Assembly: GCA_034670025.1 (NCBI GenBank)
Contig: JAXMOE010000007.1
Coordinates: 1 to 64,000 of the forward strand
Source: PGYR01 sp034670025
Lineage (GTDB): Bacteria; Bacteroidota; Ignavibacteria; Kapaibacteriales; UBA2268
Direction of reading: 5' to 3'
Length of the DNA: 64,000 bases
Shown piece after piece: positions 16,572 to 26,402 of this stretch (the stretch's first letter is position 1; each line of letters opens with the position of its first letter). Below the pieces are notes generated by a model. It was not told the origin of the DNA. It was given only the letters and a program-made list of their open reading frames with translations, and did no database searches. Both the position numbers and the translations under genes were made by a program.

Positions 16572-19500
16572 ATGAATAAGATTTTATTAACTCTCATAAC
16601 TATATCGATTTTAGCATCATCTATGTTTGCTTTAGAGCCAATGAAGGTGGCTTATTATACGACCAATACTAGCTTCCAACAAGTGCACGTAGAAATTAAA
16701 GACTATTCTTCTGGCACTACACTATTCGTTGGTGAGAATTTCAACCTGACACCCAACGGTAGTGGTGTAGTTATAATAAATATAGAAGACTTTCCTACTG
16801 GGGCAAATGGAGATTTATCTGGGATAGATGCTTCTACTATAAACACAAGTGTAACTGTAGATATTTATGTCGGAACGGCACTTTTCTCACAGCAGAGATT
16901 AGACCAGTTAATAAAAATGCAAAGTAGCACTACTGTGTTCGACAATAGTGGTGACTTTACTCCTCCAACAACTAACAGCTCACTGGGTCAAGATGACAAC
17001 AGATGGGAAGATGCTTACGTAGGGAGTAATACACTTCACGTAGGGCCAGATGGTGGTATGACTGGTAGTACGGAAATGACCCTGAGCTATGATGAAATAG
17101 ACAACAAAGGTGATATTTCTATAGATGGAACTACAGCAATCGAATTAAAAACAACTGGCATTACTATCCCTGGTTTGGCAGGAGTAGGCAACAGAAACAT
17201 AGGCGTAGATGCAAGTGGTAATGTGGTTATTAATAATTCTGCTGGTGTAACGGCAGGCGACGGTCTAACACTAACAACTAACACGCTTGATGTAGGTGGG
17301 TCTGCAACTATTATTTCAAATACTGATGATGTGGAAGTAAATTCTTCAGGAACTGCAAACCAAGTGCTACTATCTAGCGGTACTGTTGGTACAGCTGCTA
17401 CTTATGGTGCTTTGCCATTGGGTGATGCTAATGCTGTTAGCGGCACATTGCCAGTAGCAAATGGAGGTACTGGTGCTACTACTTTAGCAACAGGGAATTT
17501 CCTACAAGGGAATGGCACAGGTGCAGTAACAGCAACCAAAGCAATTCCAACAGGAACAGTCGTTGGTACGACTGATGCACAAACATTGACTAACAAAACA
17601 ATAGATTCAGACAATAACACAATCACTAATATAGCAAATGCTGACATAAAAGCTAACGCTGCAATTGACGCAACAAAATTAGCTGACGGCTCAGTAACAA
17701 GCACAGAATTACAATACATAAACTCTGTTACCTCAAACGTACAAACTCAGTTGGATGCGAAGCAAGACAATTTGCCAACACAAACTGGTAATAGTGGTAA
17801 ATACTTAACAACTGATGGCTCTGCATTAAGTTGGGGCACTGTTTCGGGCGGTAGTGGTGTATTCACATCTACAAGCGGTCAAACAACTATTAATAACTTA
17901 ACTGATGATTTTATTGTTGGTGATGCAACTATGGATCATGGTGGTGGCACAGAAACCAAAATGTTTTATGATGATAGCAAGGGAGCATTCAGAGTTGGTG
18001 GTATCAATATTGATTCATGGGACGAGGTAAGCATTGGTAATTATTCTATGGCTACTGGTTTTAATACTAAAGCGACTGGTACCGGCTCGATTACGACTGG
18101 TAATGAGACTATTGCTAGTGGTTTGAACTCCACAGCTATGGGTAATGAATCTGTGGCTAGTGGTCTTTATTCTGTAGCAATAGGGAACACAACTATTGCC
18201 GACGCTGGTAATTCAGTAGCAATGGGTAAATATAATGACAATACTGTAACAGATGAGCTATTGACAATAGGTAACGGTACGAATAATGCTAATCGTTCTA
18301 ACGCTTTTGAAGTATATGACGATGGCGATGTTGTAGTTGGCAATGACTTAACGGTAAATAACTTAGCTGGCGGCGGCACACAAAACTTACAAGTAGATAA
18401 CACTGGTAAGATTATCACCGGTGGCGGTGGAGGTGCATTCACTTCTGCTGGCGGGCAAACTACAATAAACAATTTGAGTGATGACTTTATTGTTGGGCAT
18501 GATAGTTTTGATTTCACTGGAACACTAGGTTTTGATACAGAAACAAAAATGTTTTTTGATGATGGCAAGGGTGCGTTTAGGGCAGGGGAAGTAAAAAACG
18601 ACAATTGGGATAACGCTAATATAGGTGACTACTCCACTGCTTTCGGAAGAAATACAGCTGCAAGTGGAAGAGCTTCAACAGCAATGGGTGTTGGAACAAT
18701 AGCAAATGGTGATTATTCAACTGCAATGGGTTTAAACACAGAAGCAATTGGACTATCTTCAACAGCAATGGGTAGTGGAGCAGAAGCAATTGGATCTTCT
18801 TCAACAGCAATGGGTAGTGGCACAGAAGCCAAAGGTAAAAGTTCCACCGCTATGGGTAGTAGTGCAAAAGCAATCGGAACTTCTTCAACAGCGATGGGTT
18901 CAGTTACTTTAGCTAGATCATACGCAGAAACGGTAGTTGGTTCTTATAATACAGACTATACACCTGACAACGAAAATGATTTTGACAAGGATGACCGTGT
19001 TTTTGTAGTCGGGAATGGTTTTCATAACATACTTTCAATTCCACCTGTAACTACTCGCTCTGATGCATTGATAGTTTACAAATCAGGCGACACAGAAATT
19101 AATGGAAATGTAACAATAGAAGATGATGTAACCATCAGCAACCTTGCTGGTGGCGGCACACAAAACTTGTAGATTGACAACACGGGTAAGATTATCACTG
19201 GTGGCGGCGGTGGCGGAGGTGGACTGCCAGAGGTGACTGTATTAACTAAGTCATCTGACCAAACTATTAATTCTACTACTTTTGTAAATATTACTGATAT
19301 AACTGCTTCGCTCGATGCCAATAGTGTTTATCAGATTAAGGGAATGGTTGCAATATCATTTACAAGTTTTGAAAAAAGCCCTTATATCAAGCTCGATGGA
19401 TTACCAACCTCTGGAGTAATTATGTTAGAAGCACATGATGCTAGCCGCTCGCAAACTAGAGAGATTGTTAATTCGAATGAGTTTTTAGAAGAATTTCAAT

Positions 19501-19643
19501 TAGTGAATGGTACTAGATATTTCCCTATTGATGGCATATTTCAAACAAGCACTTCGAGTACTTTTAATTTGCAGTTGAAAAAAGATGCAGATGACTTTAC
19601 AGTAACAGATGATACATTCTTTATTCTGACAAAGATTAAGTAG
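16572..19643 (+). pseudogene. YadA-head / tail-fibre-like secreted adhesin, split by an in-frame TAG
   Basis: Signal peptide about 1-20. Residues to about 450 resemble phage tail-fibre or cyanophage structural repeats ('PVANGGTGATTL', 'TTDAQTLTNKTIDSDNNTI', 'VQTQLDAKQDN'). Two blocks (about 480-545 and 680-790) are YadA/Hep_Hag head repeats ('STAMGSGTEAKGKSSTAMG'). The frame stops at TAG 19170-19172 ('GGGTQNL*') and continues in the same frame to 19643 as 'IDNTGKIITGGGG' plus a C1q/TNF-like beta domain ending 'FFILTKIK'. The internal repeat at about 18375 has CAA at the matching codon ('GGGTQNLQVDNTGKIITGGGG'), so the TAG is a one-base change from a Gln codon. The first 866 codons (16572-19172) are open. 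No membrane-anchor (YadA stalk/barrel) is present. Confidence 0.85.
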
Positions 19644-19687
19644 ATTTGGCATATATTTTTTTTGAACGCAAAAGGACTTTATAATAA

Positions 19688-20377
19688 ATGAAAATAATTC
19701 TATTACTATTAGCCCTGATTATAACAAGCTGTAGCTCCTCATTGGTCTATAGTCCTTCGCTCCAATTAGACAAAGAACAATTGGACGAAGGTGAAGTATC
19801 AGTAACTGGTAGTGTTACTATGTTACCTGAAACTAGGCCTACTTCACTCCGAGATTTAAGAGATTTGGAAGAATCGCCTCAGAAAACTTCCTTAGGGTTC
19901 GACGGTAGAATAGGGTATGGTTTCAGTGAGTCTTTTAATCTAGAGGGTCGCTTTTGGATTGATATGGATCGGCTTTCTGGCAAACGAGGCGGACTTGCTC
20001 TTGCTTCTGCTTACTACCTTAACGAAGATGATAGATTGAGCTATTTCTTAAAACCAACTATTGGAATAGTAATAGATAATGGTCAATATGAGGGCTTGGG
20101 TTACGAGCTACCAATTGGATTGGTCTATGATATTACTGATAGCTTTTATAATTACACTTCTGTTGGTATTGCTTATGGTGTTAGGGATGGCAGTGTACAA
20201 CAAAATGGCAATCGAGAAATTGGTGTGGGTATTTTGGGACACATTGGTTTTGGTTATGAGTTTAATGATTTGGCGTGTTTTAAGGCTGAACTTACTCCTA
20301 TTCAACAACTGAATTTCTATGATGATACGAAGTATTTTATTATATCGGGAACTTTGGGGTTGTCACTTAACTTTTAA
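19688..20377 (+). CDS. Putative outer-membrane lipoprotein of unknown function
   Basis: A 229-residue secreted protein. The N-terminus is a lipoprotein signal with lipobox 'LIITSC' and acylated C15 or close by. The rest is rich in Gly, aromatic and alternating hydrophobic residues ('GFDGRIGYGFSESFNLEGRFW', 'GFGYEFNDLACFKAEL', 'GTLGLSLNF'), which suggests a small beta-barrel or barrel-like fold. I do not recognise the family. It starts 44 bp after the broken adhesin gene and could be co-transcribed with it. Confidence 0.7.
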   Translation: MKIILLLLALIITSCSSSLVYSPSLQLDKEQLDEGEVSVTGSVTMLPETRPTSLRDLRDLEESPQKTSLGFDGRIGYGFSESFNLEGRFWIDMDRLSGKRGGLALASAYYLNEDDRLSYFLKPTIGIVIDNGQYEGLGYELPIGLVYDITDSFYNYTSVGIAYGVRDGSVQQNGNREIGVGILGHIGFGYEFNDLACFKAELTPIQQLNFYDDTKYFIISGTLGLSLNF

Positions 20378-20429
20378 CCATAAAAAACTTAGAAATAGTA
20401 TTACATCGAATGTTAATAGAAGGAGAAAT

Positions 20430-20897
20430 ATGAGAATTATAATAATTAGCTTTATAATATTACTTGTGTCATTATCAAATTTACAATCTCAACTGAATTT
20501 ATATAATGAAGATGGAACTGTAAGCAAAGAAGTAATTGAAAAGTATGAGATAGATCAACTCAAAAAGCTTTATGATAAAGATAGTAAGGAATATTCGTTA
20601 CTAAAATCTGCAAAATCTTATTACTCAGGTGCTCAGGTATTCTCATTTGTAGGGGGTGCTCTAATTGGTTGGCCACTTGGGATTTATATAAGAGGAGATG
20701 AAGCGAATTGGACGTTAGCTTATGCCGGATTGGGTGGCATTGGGATTGCGTTTATATTTGCGACTATTTCACAAAGCTACATAGACGACTCCATTGATTT
20801 GTATGTATCAAATTATAATAGTGGACTGGCACAAATATATAGCACTTCGAACCATAATTTTAATTTTACTTCAGTAGGTCTAAGAATAAGATTCTAA
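20430..20897 (+). CDS. Small secreted/membrane protein of unknown function
   Basis: The frame is open from 20319, but ATG 20430 is preferred: AGGAG lies five bases upstream and it gives a clean signal peptide ending 'NLQSQLNLYN'. The product is 155 residues, with a mid-protein hydrophobic hairpin of two helices ('VFSFVGGALIGWPLGIYI' and 'YAGLGGIGIAFIFATIS') separated by a short charged loop. No family is recognised. It is on the same strand as the lipoprotein before it, and followed by a terminator-like hairpin. Confidence 0.65.
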   Translation: MRIIIISFIILLVSLSNLQSQLNLYNEDGTVSKEVIEKYEIDQLKKLYDKDSKEYSLLKSAKSYYSGAQVFSFVGGALIGWPLGIYIRGDEANWTLAYAGLGGIGIAFIFATISQSYIDDSIDLYVSNYNSGLAQIYSTSNHNFNFTSVGLRIRF

Positions 20898-20940
20898 TTA
20901 TGAACCTGAAGCTGTTCTGGGGGAAAATATTAAAATAAAA

Positions 20941-20968
20941 AAAGCTGACTTAATGAAAAGCCAGCTTT
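20941..20968. terminator. Bidirectional terminator between convergent genes
   Basis: AAAGCTGACTT, a six-base loop, then AAGCCAGCTTT form an 11-bp stem with one mismatch. An A-run precedes it and T-rich DNA follows, so it can serve both the rightward gene ending at 20897 and the leftward gene ending at 20998. Confidence 0.7.
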
Positions 20969-20997
20969 GAATTTGAATTTGTTTACTTATTTTTTTA

Positions 20998-23580
20998 CTA
21001 TTTAATTATAGTAACCTTGGTTGAATAAACTGCACTGTCACCAACTATTTTGATGAAGTATTGACCTGCGAATAGTGACGATAAGTCAAGACTAGTCTTT
21101 GATTGACTAATTTTTGTAGGAATAATTTTAATAGTATTTCCAGTCATATCTATAACTTTAATAGTATATTCTCCATCAGTAAAATCACCGCTTATATTAA
21201 CTTGGCCAGAACTTGGATTAGGGTATATATTAGCATTTACTTGAGTGAATGGAATTACATTAGTAGTTCCAACTGGTTGCATTTCTGCTTCCAAAACAAA
21301 GTTCTCGTTGTCATTATCAATTATAACTTGGTCTTTTGACATAATGAATCCTACTTTATCGAAGTAAATATTAAGCTCACCTTTTATCAGATTAGGTATA
21401 TTGAATGAACCAATATTATCAGAATAATCAAAATTAATAACATTGTCATTCTCATCAGTTACAAATACCTGCACACCGCTCAGTGGGCTAATACTTTGAA
21501 CTGACTCAGGAGAAACGCCTTTGAGAACTCCAACCTTACCACTAATGCCTTTGTTGCTATTAGAAGGTTTGATAGGAGCTAATCTAATTTCAATATCGCC
21601 AAAATTACCGCTTTTTTCTACCGTAATTTTTGTTGCGTCTAACCAACTTGTTGCCAAATTGTCGCTTTTACTATCAAAATAACCAGGTATGTAATTTCTG
21701 TCATTAGTGTAAGTATAAACAATGTAGTCCCCAGGAGTCAAGTTTTCAAACTCAAATTCTCCAGCACTATTAGTAGAAATGCTAGTTGATAGATATAAAA
21801 GTTCTGTATCAAATGCAGTTGGTTCTACTAAATAAAGTATAACTGTTGCTGACTCTACTCCTTTATCATCTTCATCTATCACTACTCCATCAAACTTGTT
21901 TTTGTAGTCAGATTTTTGAGTTAACGTAAAGTTTATATTTTCGGCATTAGCATCTAAATCTAGTATCGTTGCTTCTAGTGGATTGGATGTTTCTTCCCAA
22001 TATTCTCTATCATAAATTTTCAAATCTAATGTATCTTCATATGTAAACGCCGATACTGAATAAATAGCATCATTTTGAACTCTCAGAGAATAGTAACCAT
22101 TATCATTGCAATAAGCATATTTTCTTGATATATTGTCAGTTAGCTTATTTTTACCTATTGCTTCAATCCTAGCATACTGAATTGCATTATTAGTTTTTTC
22201 ATCTTTAACATAACCACTAATTGTGTACGATTTGACTTCTTTTGGAGCCCTAATTTCCCAAGTTAAAGTTTGGTTCTCGCAGTCAACTTTTATTGATTCA
22301 CCCTTCGTTTCATTTAAGTTATTATTAGTTGGTTCATCAAAATTATAAACATATCTATATTGGGTATATCTGCCTTCTATTGTTACCCCAATGTACGCCT
22401 CTAAAAAGTATTCCCCCTTATCTAAGTTGAAGGTAAACTTACTATTTTCAGAAAATGTTGAATCAATTAGCATTGCGTAGTTTAGTGAATCTCTACTAGT
22501 TGAATCTAATTTATAAAGACTTGCATCAATCAACCCTTCTATTTTCTCACCAGTTTCTTTGTCTATGATATTGATAGTTATTTCATTAAAATCATCGCAT
22601 TCTGATACCCAAACTCTAACTATTTCTGAAGTTGTAATATGTGTGTGATTTTTAAGTCTTGCAGTTACACCAACATTATAAAATCCTGGCTCTGTGCTGT
22701 TTAATTTTAGAATGTCATTATTCGGTCCAATCAAAGAGAAATGGTCTTCACTGGATAAGCTGAATACTACTTCTTCATCTTTGGGATTTGTAATAAATTC
22801 TATTTTTTCTTCAAAAGCTTCACCCTTACTTACTAAACTGAAGGGGTATTCACCTATTTGTTCGATATAAACATAATAGCCATTAGTATTCACAAAATCT
22901 ATATTCCAAGTTAAATTAGTAGTAGCATTACAATCTAAGGTAACTTCATCGGCATCCGAACTATCAGTTTTAGAATCATACCATGCTACAATACTCTGAT
23001 TTCCTACATAGCCCTCAAATTTTAGAATGTATTTTCCATCATCTGAAACAGTTTTAAATGTACCAGTTCTAGATACAGAGCTTTTTGCATGCAGAATTAG
23101 ATTATTTTGACTATCTCTCCCCAGCACACTTACTTTACCTCTTAATTCCCCTGATGGAGTTAGATTATTTAAAGTAATTGAACCATCTATTACTGAGTTG
23201 CATTTTCTGATTTCACAATTGAGTGTTTGTTCATTGAATACAGTTTCATCTGATTCTAAATATGATCTAATTGTAAATTTGAACTCTCCCGATTCAGTAG
23301 GTATATATTTGAATACACCCGTAGTCTTATTAACTTCTGCGTCACTGTTGGGAGGATTGATTAGCTTATAATTGATATTCTTCCCAGAGACCGAATGAGC
23401 ATTTGTGTAATAATTGATAACGTCACCAATCCCCGCTTTGGTTAAATCAGGTGGTGAGTGTTTGAAATAAATGCTATCCTGAAATAAACTTTCCCCTGCT
23501 AACGCTGAGTGTTGGTTCACTCCGACAAATAGCAATAGAATCATTACTATCTTTATACCGTATGTTTTTAAAACTTTCAT
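20998..23580 (-). CDS. Large secreted protein with carboxypeptidase-regulatory-like repeats and T9SS sorting domain
   Basis: An 860-residue surface or extracellular protein. Signal peptide about 1-29 ('..HSALAGES'). An N-terminal cadherin/Ig-like domain is followed by several CarboxypepD_reg-like or Cna-B-like domains ('SYTISGYVKDEKTNNAIQYA', 'FDGVVIDEDDKGVESATVIL', 'GEFEFENLTPGDYIVYTY'). The last about 75 residues are a type A T9SS domain ('ANIYPNPSSGQVNISG', 'SLFAGQYFIKI'). Pairs of Cys-containing linkers ('LNCEIRKCNS', 'VDCENQTL') recur between domains. No catalytic domain is seen, so a structural or adhesive role is inferred. It is divergent from the ECF sigma operon. Confidence 0.82.
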   Translation of the reverse strand: MKVLKTYGIKIVMILLLFVGVNQHSALAGESLFQDSIYFKHSPPDLTKAGIGDVINYYTNAHSVSGKNINYKLINPPNSDAEVNKTTGVFKYIPTESGEFKFTIRSYLESDETVFNEQTLNCEIRKCNSVIDGSITLNNLTPSGELRGKVSVLGRDSQNNLILHAKSSVSRTGTFKTVSDDGKYILKFEGYVGNQSIVAWYDSKTDSSDADEVTLDCNATTNLTWNIDFVNTNGYYVYIEQIGEYPFSLVSKGEAFEEKIEFITNPKDEEVVFSLSSEDHFSLIGPNNDILKLNSTEPGFYNVGVTARLKNHTHITTSEIVRVWVSECDDFNEITINIIDKETGEKIEGLIDASLYKLDSTSRDSLNYAMLIDSTFSENSKFTFNLDKGEYFLEAYIGVTIEGRYTQYRYVYNFDEPTNNNLNETKGESIKVDCENQTLTWEIRAPKEVKSYTISGYVKDEKTNNAIQYARIEAIGKNKLTDNISRKYAYCNDNGYYSLRVQNDAIYSVSAFTYEDTLDLKIYDREYWEETSNPLEATILDLDANAENINFTLTQKSDYKNKFDGVVIDEDDKGVESATVILYLVEPTAFDTELLYLSTSISTNSAGEFEFENLTPGDYIVYTYTNDRNYIPGYFDSKSDNLATSWLDATKITVEKSGNFGDIEIRLAPIKPSNSNKGISGKVGVLKGVSPESVQSISPLSGVQVFVTDENDNVINFDYSDNIGSFNIPNLIKGELNIYFDKVGFIMSKDQVIIDNDNENFVLEAEMQPVGTTNVIPFTQVNANIYPNPSSGQVNISGDFTDGEYTIKVIDMTGNTIKIIPTKISQSKTSLDLSSLFAGQYFIKIVGDSAVYSTKVTIIK

Positions 23581-23734
23581 TTTAAAACTCCATAAATTGT
23601 TATTAAAATATTGTGGATTCCGAAATCAAACAGAATTACAAACGAAGTACAAAATGGTTGCATTAATCCTTAAATTAAATTTATTTTAATGTTTTTTGCA
23701 ACGATTATCGGGTTGGGTTGTATATCCTTATTGA

Positions 23735-24307
23735 ATGAGCAAAATTTCTAAAAATACTAATGACTTAGAGTTAATCACAATTCTTCGCAAAGACAAGAAA
23801 AAGTCTGGCGAAGCATTTAAGGAATTGTACAACAGATATTCCCCTAATGTCCATGCTTATTGTTTTAAAATCTTCAAAGATGAGGCAGTAGCTGAAGATA
23901 TATTCCAAGAGACTTTTATGAGATTTTATCAGAATGTAAAAGTACAGGACGGCAATGTTAATGTGCATGGATATTTAATTACTATAGCAAGAAATTTATC
24001 GCTCAATTACAAAAAAAAGAATGAACGAATTGTTTATTCGGATAAACTTGATTTGCACGAAGGTGATTACAATAGACAAGATAGAAAGGAACTATTAGAT
24101 CTAATTTCAATGGCTCTAGAATTACTTGACTTTACATACAAAGACGCATTTGTACTACGAGAGTATAACGGACTGTCTTACGAGGAAATTGCAGAAGTTT
24201 CTGGCATTACTCTTAACAATGCTAAGTCACGAGTGTTTAGAGCTAGAAATAAAATTAGAGAAATTTTAAAACCATATCTGAAAGACCTAGAAAGGCATTT
24301 CAAATAA
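23735..24307 (+). CDS. ECF-type RNA polymerase sigma factor
   Basis: A 190-residue group 4 sigma factor. Region 2 reads 'AYCFKIFKDEAVAEDIFQETFMRFYQ' and region 4 'FVLREYNGLSYEEIAEVSGITLNNAKSRVFRARNKIREIL', a complete helix-turn-helix for -35 recognition. It is the first gene of a three-gene unit. The next gene begins 11 bp downstream and encodes a one-pass membrane protein that looks like its anti-sigma factor. The regulon cannot be read here, but the divergent T9SS protein gene and the two downstream envelope genes are candidates. Confidence 0.92.
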   Translation: MSKISKNTNDLELITILRKDKKKSGEAFKELYNRYSPNVHAYCFKIFKDEAVAEDIFQETFMRFYQNVKVQDGNVNVHGYLITIARNLSLNYKKKNERIVYSDKLDLHEGDYNRQDRKELLDLISMALELLDFTYKDAFVLREYNGLSYEEIAEVSGITLNNAKSRVFRARNKIREILKPYLKDLERHFK

Positions 24308-24318
24308 GGAGTAAAAAT

Positions 24319-25572
24319 ATGAATTATAATAAATCAATCAACGAATACTTTGATGGTAACTTAGATAGCACTAATCAAGAAGTGCTATTTAATGAACTAT
24401 CTAAAAATGAAGAACTTCGTTACGACTTCAATCAACTATTTGCAATCAAACTCGCAATAGGTAATGATACAAAAGCATTTGTACCTGCTGTTTCGACTTC
24501 TGATAAGCTTTTTGCAAACTTGGGAATAGCAGCGTCAGCAAAACAAACATCTAGAGCTGGGTTTTGGGCATTGTATAAAGCTCCTATTCTATCTGGATTT
24601 ATTGCCACAGTAGCTACTGCACTATTTATGTTGTGGCTACTCCCAATCAATGATACTGATCATCATCAGAGTACAGGAGTGGCAATTGTTACCTCTTATG
24701 AATCAGATAAAGCCAGTTTGGAGATTGAACTGCCTAACGAAACTAATGGGAAAGTAAATAGTTATTCAGACATAGAGAACAGGAATCTGCCTGAACAAAT
24801 AGGAAGAATTAGAAATGACAACTTAAAGCTTAGGCATAATGTTAGTAACTTAGGTCAACAGTTAGAAAGTATGAACTTAATGTTAAATCAATTAAAGGAT
24901 GAAAATTATGCTTTGAGGAAATCCTCCGATAGATTAAAAGAAAGTAATAATGAAGAAGCAGAATATATATATCCAGTTAATACTAAATCTGTTTTCCAAT
25001 CTAATTTTATAACTACTCCCAACGTATTGAACACTAATGATAATATTAGCTATATTATTAATGTTGTCGATGTTTACAATCCAGAAACAAGTATAAAACT
25101 AGAAGCCGCTTTGGGGAGGTACTATCAGAATTTAGGCACTGACTTCATAGAGAGGAATAATACTTTTTCTGATAATATTCGATTGAGTGGATTATATAAC
25201 TTATCAAGAGATTATTCATTAGGTTTAGATTTGAGACAAGAGAATTTTTATCAGGAATTTACTGATATTAATAATGACGGAAAGAAGATAGAATACCAAC
25301 AGCAACCAACAGTCTATACTGCTTCAATGCTATTTAGATATTCACCAGAGTATTTAGAATTTCTCAAAGTTCGCCCAAATGTTGATTTATCAGTAGGTGT
25401 TTCTAATATTGGTGAACTGGCTCGCGTTGGTTTTGGCTTAGATTACTACTTATTTAGTAACACGTATATGTATTTCAAATCAGATTATACATTCTTGAGT
25501 TTTCATCACAAAGATGTTAATTTTTCAACAAATAAAATTGGTACACACTTAGGGATGGGGGTTGAATTTTGA
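24319..25572 (+). CDS. Membrane-anchored anti-sigma-like protein with coiled coil and beta-barrel-like periplasmic domain
   Basis: A 417-residue protein. Residues 1-80 are a soluble anti-sigma-like segment ('INEYFDGNLDSTNQEVLFNELSKNEELRYDF'). One transmembrane helix spans about 89-110, a coiled coil about 155-215, and about 230-417 is a C-terminal domain of amphipathic strands ('YSLGLDLRQENF', 'TMYFKSDYTFLSFH', 'GTHLGMGVEF'). Its place directly after the ECF sigma gene argues for anti-sigma function. A barrel-like domain on an inner-membrane-anchored protein is unusual; it might instead be a periplasmic beta-sandwich. AAGGAG precedes the start. The next gene overlaps the stop. Confidence 0.7.
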   Translation: MNYNKSINEYFDGNLDSTNQEVLFNELSKNEELRYDFNQLFAIKLAIGNDTKAFVPAVSTSDKLFANLGIAASAKQTSRAGFWALYKAPILSGFIATVATALFMLWLLPINDTDHHQSTGVAIVTSYESDKASLEIELPNETNGKVNSYSDIENRNLPEQIGRIRNDNLKLRHNVSNLGQQLESMNLMLNQLKDENYALRKSSDRLKESNNEEAEYIYPVNTKSVFQSNFITTPNVLNTNDNISYIINVVDVYNPETSIKLEAALGRYYQNLGTDFIERNNTFSDNIRLSGLYNLSRDYSLGLDLRQENFYQEFTDINNDGKKIEYQQQPTVYTASMLFRYSPEYLEFLKVRPNVDLSVGVSNIGELARVGFGLDYYLFSNTYMYFKSDYTFLSFHHKDVNFSTNKIGTHLGMGVEF

Positions 25573-26402
25573 TCAAAAAATATTACCATATTCTTTTATC
25601 TATAATGTTAATCTCATTAATAGTGGCTTGTGATGACTCCCTAGGGACCGACCCCGATTATAAGAAAACTATATTTGAAAGAGATACTATAGTTAGAATA
25701 GACACAATTGTCACTATTGATACTGTCAAAAGCTCAGATTCGACTGAGTATCTATTCACAATTGATTCTTTGATTATTATAAGGGACTCACTTGGCTTTG
25801 CGATAGATTCTCTTAAAAAAGAGATAACGAAAAGTAGAGCAATAGCACCAAGATTTAACCCAATACTGGACTCTGTTTATACTTTAGTGACGTACTTGAC
25901 TTACGACACTTTATATGATGAACAACAGCAAGACTTTACTATTGAAAAAATAGTTACTGCTATTCATCAACCTCAACAAGCAAAATTCAACGGATTCGAG
26001 TTTGAAATGGATACAAATTTGAATAGAAACTGGGCTTGGTTAGATTTTACATTTGACGGAAAATTTGACGAGAGAGACACCACTGCACAACAACATGTAT
26101 TTTTAGCAGATGCAAATGTATTGATTGATAGTGTACTTACCTTCAATTCATTTTCTTTAACTTCAAGACAAAGAGACGATAACTTCAGTTACACTAGTAC
26201 TATATTAGATATAAAAGGGGTAAATGTAACTAGTAACACTAATAATGATGTAATCGTTAGTTTTGGTAGTTATTCTTTTGATAATACAGGAAAAATCAAT
26301 GGATTAAGCGTAGAGGTGGAGTTCGATATTTTGGCATTTAGTATTCCTTATGTTAATAGATTTGTTAATTATAATTACTTATTAGTTTATAGATATGAAT
26401 AG
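25569..26402 (+). CDS. Putative lipoprotein downstream of the ECF sigma pair
   Basis: A 277-residue exported protein with a lipobox 'LISLIVAC' (Cys about 21). A Thr/Asp-rich segment ('DTIVRIDTIVTIDTV') is followed by a beta-rich domain of unknown family (about 90-277). The likely start is TTG at 25569, overlapping the TGA of the preceding gene (TTGA). No ATG precedes the signal peptide, and an internal ATG would leave a very short signal. Tight coupling suggests it works with, or is sensed by, the membrane anti-sigma-like protein. Confidence 0.65.
   Translation: MIKKYYHILLSIMLISLIVACDDSLGTDPDYKKTIFERDTIVRIDTIVTIDTVKSSDSTEYLFTIDSLIIIRDSLGFAIDSLKKEITKSRAIAPRFNPILDSVYTLVTYLTYDTLYDEQQQDFTIEKIVTAIHQPQQAKFNGFEFEMDTNLNRNWAWLDFTFDGKFDERDTTAQQHVFLADANVLIDSVLTFNSFSLTSRQRDDNFSYTSTILDIKGVNVTSNTNNDVIVSFGSYSFDNTGKINGLSVEVEFDILAFSIPYVNRFVNYNYLLVYRYE

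Noticed and set aside
19170..19172. TAG recoded as an amino acid (alternative genetic code)
   Set aside because: Other intact genes in the window, such as dnaX and the OmpA/PD40 gene, end at TAG, and the codon has replaced a Gln in one gene only.
16572..19643. Prophage or phage tail module
   Set aside because: Only the fibre-like repeats are phage-like; there are no capsid, terminase, baseplate or integrase genes, and a signal peptide is present.
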